NCBI GenBank assembly: GCA_016873165.1
Contig: VGXV01000029.1
Span: forward strand, 1-45,536
Length of the DNA: 45,536 bases
DNA from: Planctomycetota bacterium
GTDB taxonomy: Bacteria; Planctomycetota; Brocadiia; Brocadiales; Brocadiaceae
Direction: 5' to 3'
Notes under the pieces: model-generated
Database searches by the model: none
What the model saw: only the letters and a program-made list of their open reading frames with translations
What the model was told of the DNA's origin: nothing
Translations under genes and position numbers: made by a program
Part shown: positions 41,899 through 45,536 of the stretch, in pieces
Position numbering within the stretch: position 1 is the stretch's first letter
Layout of the letters: every line of letters begins with the position of its first letter

Positions 41899-42627
41899 AT
41901 GATACGAACAGTTTCCTTATGTATTTTTGTTTTGTTTTTTTGTTGCGATATTCTGTATTCTAAAGAGTTAGTAACAGAGGACGCTTATACCGTAATTGAT
42001 GTTTCTGATGGCGGCAGCATCACCGGACATGTTACCTGCACCGGAGATGCGGGTGCGCCTTCTCTGGACATGTATGCAGGATGGGAATTATCCAAGCCTT
42101 CACAGGTTGTTTCCGAAAAGATCGTGATAAACAGATTAAACAACGGCGTGAGAAATGCTGTCGTTTCTCTTTCAAACATTGAAAAGGGGAAAAAAGGGGT
42201 AGTTCCGTCGGTCCATCCTGTTATAGACCAACAAATGGGCATTTTTTTACCGCGTGTAACCGCAATTCTGGCCGGAACAACAATTGATCTGCTCAATGGC
42301 GATGAAGAACTGCATAACGTCCATACCAAATCAGTAAGAAATCAACCATTTAATTTTGGCATGTCGTATAAACAAAGGATATCAAAAGATTTTGATTATC
42401 CTGAAACGGTAAAGTTGTCCTGCGATATTCACAAAGAATATGCGTGGATTGTCGTTTTCAGCAATCCCTATTTTGACGTAACAGACAGGAGCGGGTACTT
42501 TGAAATATGTGATATTCCTGAAGGCACTTATGAACTTAGGGTATGGCATGAAGAATTAGGAAAACAAGAAAAGGAGGTAATAATACAGGCTAGAAAGAGA
42601 GAAAATATAGCGTTTGTTTATGAGTAG
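41899..42627 (+). CDS. Secreted cupredoxin-like protein with carboxypeptidase-regulatory-like module
   Basis: 242 residues with a signal peptide (about 1-21). The middle (about 75-190) resembles plastocyanin-like domains: NGVRNAVVSL, GDEELHNVHTKS (His139, His142) and KLSCDIHKEYAWIVVFSNPYFDVTD (Cys175, His178) supply ligands for a type 1 copper site. The end (about 192-240; DRSGYFEICDIPEGTYELRVWHEELGKQEKEVII) is a carboxypeptidase regulatory-like beta-sandwich. Related 'methylamine utilisation-like' proteins occur near multiheme cytochromes. It lies 98 nt before the diheme cytochrome c gene and may be an electron carrier or assembly partner for the HAOr complex; this role is inference. Whether the ligand set binds copper needs measurement. 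Confidence 0.6.
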   Translation: MIRTVSLCIFVLFFCCDILYSKELVTEDAYTVIDVSDGGSITGHVTCTGDAGAPSLDMYAGWELSKPSQVVSEKIVINRLNNGVRNAVVSLSNIEKGKKGVVPSVHPVIDQQMGIFLPRVTAILAGTTIDLLNGDEELHNVHTKSVRNQPFNFGMSYKQRISKDFDYPETVKLSCDIHKEYAWIVVFSNPYFDVTDRSGYFEICDIPEGTYELRVWHEELGKQEKEVIIQARKRENIAFVYE

Positions 42628-42725
42628 AATGAATGGGAAATAGAGAATTTTAACAACGATAACTGAGTGAATAATTATTAATTAGGTTTTTTTAAATTCG
42701 CAACCGGAAAGGAGGATTTGCTGAT

Positions 42726-43511
42726 ATGAAACCTAAGGGTTTATTCTATAAAGCCGGCTTCTTGAGCGCCGCAGTATTTTCCTGCGCAGTGTTGTCTGTT
42801 GGCATGCGCCCTACAACTGCATCAGCAATTGAAATTCCTAAAGAAGTTACTGAGGAAGGGAAAAATGTTTACAAAAAGTATTGCAGTGCTTGTCACGGGG
42901 AAGAAGGTGCCGGAGATGGTCCTGTGTCAAGATCAATGATTCCTAAGCCACGCAATTTTACAAGGGGCGCATACAAGTTCAGAACAACTCCAAGTGGTTC
43001 ACTGCCTACCGATGAAGATATTTACAAAACAATCTCATATGGCGTACCAAACTCTACGATGATCCCTTGGGACATTTTAACCGAAGAACAGCGCGCTTCC
43101 GTAGTGCCGGTTCTCAAAAGTTTTTCAGAAGCGTTCGAGTTTCGCGAACCGGATGCACCTGTAGCAATAGGCTTGCCGCTCAGGCCAACGGAAAGAACAA
43201 TTTTAGAGGGGAAAAAGATTTACGAGGAAAAACTGGAATGCTGGAAATGTCATGGCGTTGAAGGCCGTGGCGACGGTCCAAGCGCCGGGGAACAGGAAGA
43301 TGACTTTGGATTCCCTATAAAACCTTTCGATTTTACAACAGGCAAGTTTAAAGGCGGCAATTCGCCATCAGATGTCTATCTGAGATTTACAACAGGTTTG
43401 AACGGAACACCAATGCCTTCTTTTGCGAAAGAGCTTAGCGATGAAGAAAGATGGTATTTAACCCATTACGTAATGTCGCTGGTTCAATCAGAGGAATGCA
43501 GCAAGGAATAA
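42726..43511 (+). CDS. Diheme cytochrome c, partner of the HAO-like reductase
   Basis: 261 residues with an N-terminal signal peptide (about 1-34). Two c-type heme sites are CSACH (53-57, in KKYCSACHGEEGAGDGP) and CWKCH (172-176, in LECWKCHGVEGRGDGP). The likely distal Met ligands are Met112 (NSTMIPW) and Met230 (GTPMPSF), so there are two tandem class I cytochrome folds. The gene has an AAAGGAGG Shine-Dalgarno and is followed 57 nt later by the octaheme gene. This matches the diheme subunit (KsDH) of the K. stuttgartiensis alpha6-beta6 HAOr-DH complex with 60 hemes. It should pass electrons to the octaheme reductase in the anammoxosome. Confidence 0.9.
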   Translation: MKPKGLFYKAGFLSAAVFSCAVLSVGMRPTTASAIEIPKEVTEEGKNVYKKYCSACHGEEGAGDGPVSRSMIPKPRNFTRGAYKFRTTPSGSLPTDEDIYKTISYGVPNSTMIPWDILTEEQRASVVPVLKSFSEAFEFREPDAPVAIGLPLRPTERTILEGKKIYEEKLECWKCHGVEGRGDGPSAGEQEDDFGFPIKPFDFTTGKFKGGNSPSDVYLRFTTGLNGTPMPSFAKELSDEERWYLTHYVMSLVQSEECSKE

Positions 43512-43568
43512 AAATTAGAATTAAAATTTCTCTTACTAAAAATGTTGACCATACGGAGGTGTTTTGAA

Positions 43569-45197
43569 ATGAAAAAGATATTATTGGGCATAGGTATGTT
43601 TACTATGATGCTGCCCAGCATAGCGGGATGGATTCCGGGGCAGTCAGGCACTCTCTGGGCCTCTGAGCAGGCAACAGAAGAAATTCCGCCACCGGATTTG
43701 TATACAGGCATGCCAGACTGGTATAAAGCGGTATTTAAGGATAATGTCGGGATGAGCGAAGGTTCCGGACCATTTACCAAGTATTTTAAACCCCAAATAC
43801 TTGATATGTACTGGCAGCCTAACAGGCATTATGTGCCAATGGAAAATTTGGATCACTCTATTTTTATTGAACAGGAGAGAAGGGATTTGTGCGTAATATG
43901 TCACGAACAAGCTACTCCAGGCATAGTTGCGGATTGGAGAAGCTCCGGTCATAAACATCCAAAGAGCACTCCTTATCTTTCGAGCAGAACCGCACAGATA
44001 GAAAAAAACATTGGCAGAGTGTTAAACGAAGTTCACTGCTTTGATTGCCACGCCGACACAGAAAAGAAGCAAATAAGGATGCCTACCGGCGAAGTATGCG
44101 GCGGATGCCATAGACAACAGTTCGATGATTTCCTCAGAGAAAGGGAAATGGGACGTCCCAACCATATACAATCATGGGAAGCAAATACCATAGTACCTTG
44201 GTATGCTGAAGCGGCGCGAAGAGGATATTTATACGGACAGCACGGTTGCGATATGTGCCACTCAGGAGCTGAAAAGTGCGATGTCTGTCATACCAGACAC
44301 AAGTTCAGCGCAGTAGAAGGAAGACAGCCGGAAGCCTGTATGACATGCCATATGGGTCCTGATCATCCGGATGCGGAATCTTACGGCGAATCAAAACATG
44401 GTGTTATCTATGAAAAAGAAGAAGAACACTTCGATTTCACGAAACCACTTGTTGAAGTTCGTCCCGGAAAGGATTATCGTACACCGACATGTCAATTCTG
44501 CCATATGTATGAAAAACACGGCAGGTTTATTCACAACCCTGTTATGAAGGGCATTTGGCGTATGGGTACTGTGCCGCCGTCCAATATTGAATATACATCC
44601 TCCTTGAAGGACTATCCGTACGGAATAAAATTGATCCCGGATAAAATTGATATTTATTCCGAAGAAAATGTCGCAAAAAGGTCATATTGGCTGGAGGTTT
44701 GTGCAAATTGCCACAGCGACAGGTTTGCGGATACTTACCTGAAATCACTGGATCAATTCATGTTCCAGGCGCATACGCTTGCTGATCAAGCGCAAAAGGT
44801 TGTTGAGGATCTGATTGCGGATGGAATATTGTATCCTGATGCGGCCAACCGTGATCCTTTCCCGTTAAGCGACGGAATTGTGAAAGAGCTTAATGCGGAT
44901 TTCCTTGGCGAGCCGGTTTATAACGCCTTCAAGACGTTAAATGGCAAATTCCCGGTTGTTGGACCAATCCTGGGCGTTTATGGTATGTTCTTACAGTCAC
45001 AGGATAATCCTTCTCACATAGAGAACGAATACAACAGATTATGGTTCTGGTACAAACTACAGGGATATAAAGGCACGGCACACGCACAGCAGGACGTTTC
45101 CTGGTGGTGGGGACAAGCTCCTATGATGATGTCAATGACAAGGATTCAGTCTGAAGCTGCAAGGTTAAGAAGAGAAGCCGCTCTTGAGAAAAAATAA
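43569..45197 (+). CDS. Octaheme hydroxylamine-oxidoreductase-like reductase (HAOr)
   Basis: 542 residues from the ATG at 43569, which has an ACGGAGG Shine-Dalgarno; a signal peptide ends near LWA (31). Eight CXXCH heme sites are present: CVICH 108, CFDCH 157, CGGCH 177, CDMCH 227, CDVCH 237, CMTCH 257, CQFCH 308 and CANCH 378, the spacing of the HAO/HDH family. Oxidative HAOs have a C-terminal tyrosine that cross-links to the catalytic heme. At the place where I recall it (PDYTHWHG-like), this protein reads QQDVSWWWG, with Val510 instead of Tyr. That points to a reductive, non-cross-linked HAO, as described for KsHAOr, whose physiological role may be nitrite reduction. There is no C-terminal TM. 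It is the last gene before a strong terminator. Confidence 0.9.
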   Translation: MKKILLGIGMFTMMLPSIAGWIPGQSGTLWASEQATEEIPPPDLYTGMPDWYKAVFKDNVGMSEGSGPFTKYFKPQILDMYWQPNRHYVPMENLDHSIFIEQERRDLCVICHEQATPGIVADWRSSGHKHPKSTPYLSSRTAQIEKNIGRVLNEVHCFDCHADTEKKQIRMPTGEVCGGCHRQQFDDFLREREMGRPNHIQSWEANTIVPWYAEAARRGYLYGQHGCDMCHSGAEKCDVCHTRHKFSAVEGRQPEACMTCHMGPDHPDAESYGESKHGVIYEKEEEHFDFTKPLVEVRPGKDYRTPTCQFCHMYEKHGRFIHNPVMKGIWRMGTVPPSNIEYTSSLKDYPYGIKLIPDKIDIYSEENVAKRSYWLEVCANCHSDRFADTYLKSLDQFMFQAHTLADQAQKVVEDLIADGILYPDAANRDPFPLSDGIVKELNADFLGEPVYNAFKTLNGKFPVVGPILGVYGMFLQSQDNPSHIENEYNRLWFWYKLQGYKGTAHAQQDVSWWWGQAPMMMSMTRIQSEAARLRREAALEKK

Positions 45198-45230
45198 TCG
45201 CCAGGTAAAAAGCGGTTAAACACAAAAATA

Positions 45231-45266
45231 AAAAGCCCATGATATTCACATATCATGGGCTTTTTT
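45231..45266 (+). terminator. Strong intrinsic terminator after the HAOr gene
   Basis: AAAAGCCCATGATAT pairs perfectly with ATATCATGGGCTTTT around a TCAC loop and ends in a T-run. It lies 34 nt after the HAOr stop and closes the respiratory operon. Confidence 0.92.
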
Positions 45267-45284
45267 ATTGAATACCTCCAAATT

Positions 45285-45408
45285 CAGAACTCCTGAAATG
45301 CCATTTCTGTCAAAAATTTCTTAAGTCCGGCAATATCCGTGAGAAAGGAGAATATTTGGCAGGAGGAGTATCATTGGAGTGGGGAAAATGGTATGATCCC
45401 TGTTTTTA
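45285..45408. repeat. Dispersed repeat C, copy 2
   Basis: The 124-bp counterpart of 15251-15374, same length without gaps. No transposase remnant follows this copy. Its right-hand flank is AT-rich. Confidence 0.8.
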
Positions 45409-45448
45409 ACATTATTTTGTTAAAGAATGCGTCTGAAAAAATATTTTT

Positions 45449-45483
45449 AAGTCGTAAGTCGAGTCGGCCACAACTTATGACTT
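45449..45483. repeat. Inverted repeat near the right window edge
   Basis: AAGTCGTAAGT (45449-45459) pairs with ACTTATGACTT (45473-45483) with one mismatch. It is a small hairpin of unknown role. No gene is seen between 45484 and 45536. Confidence 0.5.
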
Positions 45484-45536
45484 TTCAATGCTTTGCGACA
45501 AATATTTGCACTTGATTTTGTTCGTTACTTCCGGTA

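Overview
The window looks like chromosome of an anammox planctomycete, most likely 'Candidatus Kuenenia stuttgartiensis' or a very close relative. The strongest clue is at the right end: a secreted diheme cytochrome c (42726-43511) directly followed by an octaheme hydroxylamine-oxidoreductase-like protein (43569-45197). This pair matches the described K. stuttgartiensis 60-heme HAOr-DH reductase complex. A putative Re-type citrate synthase with succinyl-CoA synthetase genes, many dispersed repeats and RAYT (REP-associated) transposase remnants fit the same picture. The species assignment is inference from recognised proteins; no search was run.

Left part (1-9.5 kb). Repeat and transposase debris (1-740) is followed by a minus-strand eno > ftsB/divIC-like > proA operon with overlapping genes. 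Divergently, flgM (anti-sigma-28) sits behind a near-perfect sigma-28 promoter. Two secreted proteins (CsgG-like/TPR and DUF4384), a zinc-ribbon mini-protein behind a 113-bp inverted-repeat element and a membrane diguanylate cyclase follow.

Middle (9.5-26.3 kb). An ECF-like sigma factor and a zinc-finger membrane anti-sigma factor precede a secreted M48 protease with TPRs and a seven-blade RCC1 propeller. Then come a small conserved gene, a transposase tail, glpK, an RRM RNA-binding protein and a PPC/DUF296 protein. The lipoprotein at 18768-20309 combines a Cache-type sensor domain with what reads as a CheD-like deamidase fold on the outside of the membrane. A TPR-gluzincin protease, a 1138-residue DUF4175-type membrane protein and ruvC complete the block.

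Accessory island (26.6-32.7 kb). This is an integron cassette array without an integrase in the window (a CALIN). Four attC sites (26961-27020, 29154-29285, 30773-30870, 31798-31855) all point the same way and are separated by cassettes. The cassettes encode a pentapeptide-repeat/Rossmann-like protein, a PD-(D/E)XK-EVE nuclease-like protein, a DUF5678-retropepsin pair, a second PD-(D/E)XK-like protein and, after the last attC, a PIN/Phd toxin-antitoxin pair with an apparently leaderless promoter. Dispersed repeats and a 545-bp transposon remnant have invaded the array. Most cargo looks defence- or addiction-related.

Right part (32.7-45.5 kb). mtnP and a gamma-delta 2-oxoacid:ferredoxin oxidoreductase subunit (minus strand) face a Re-citrate-synthase-like gene and sucCD, which together suggest an oxidative branch of the TCA cycle ending near 2-oxoglutarate/succinyl-CoA. 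A REP-transposase locus with three REP hairpins, its gene broken by a 74-nt insertion, separates these from an M1 aminopeptidase and the cupredoxin-like/diheme/octaheme respiratory genes. That cluster ends in a strong intrinsic terminator. No rRNA, tRNA or CRISPR array was seen.
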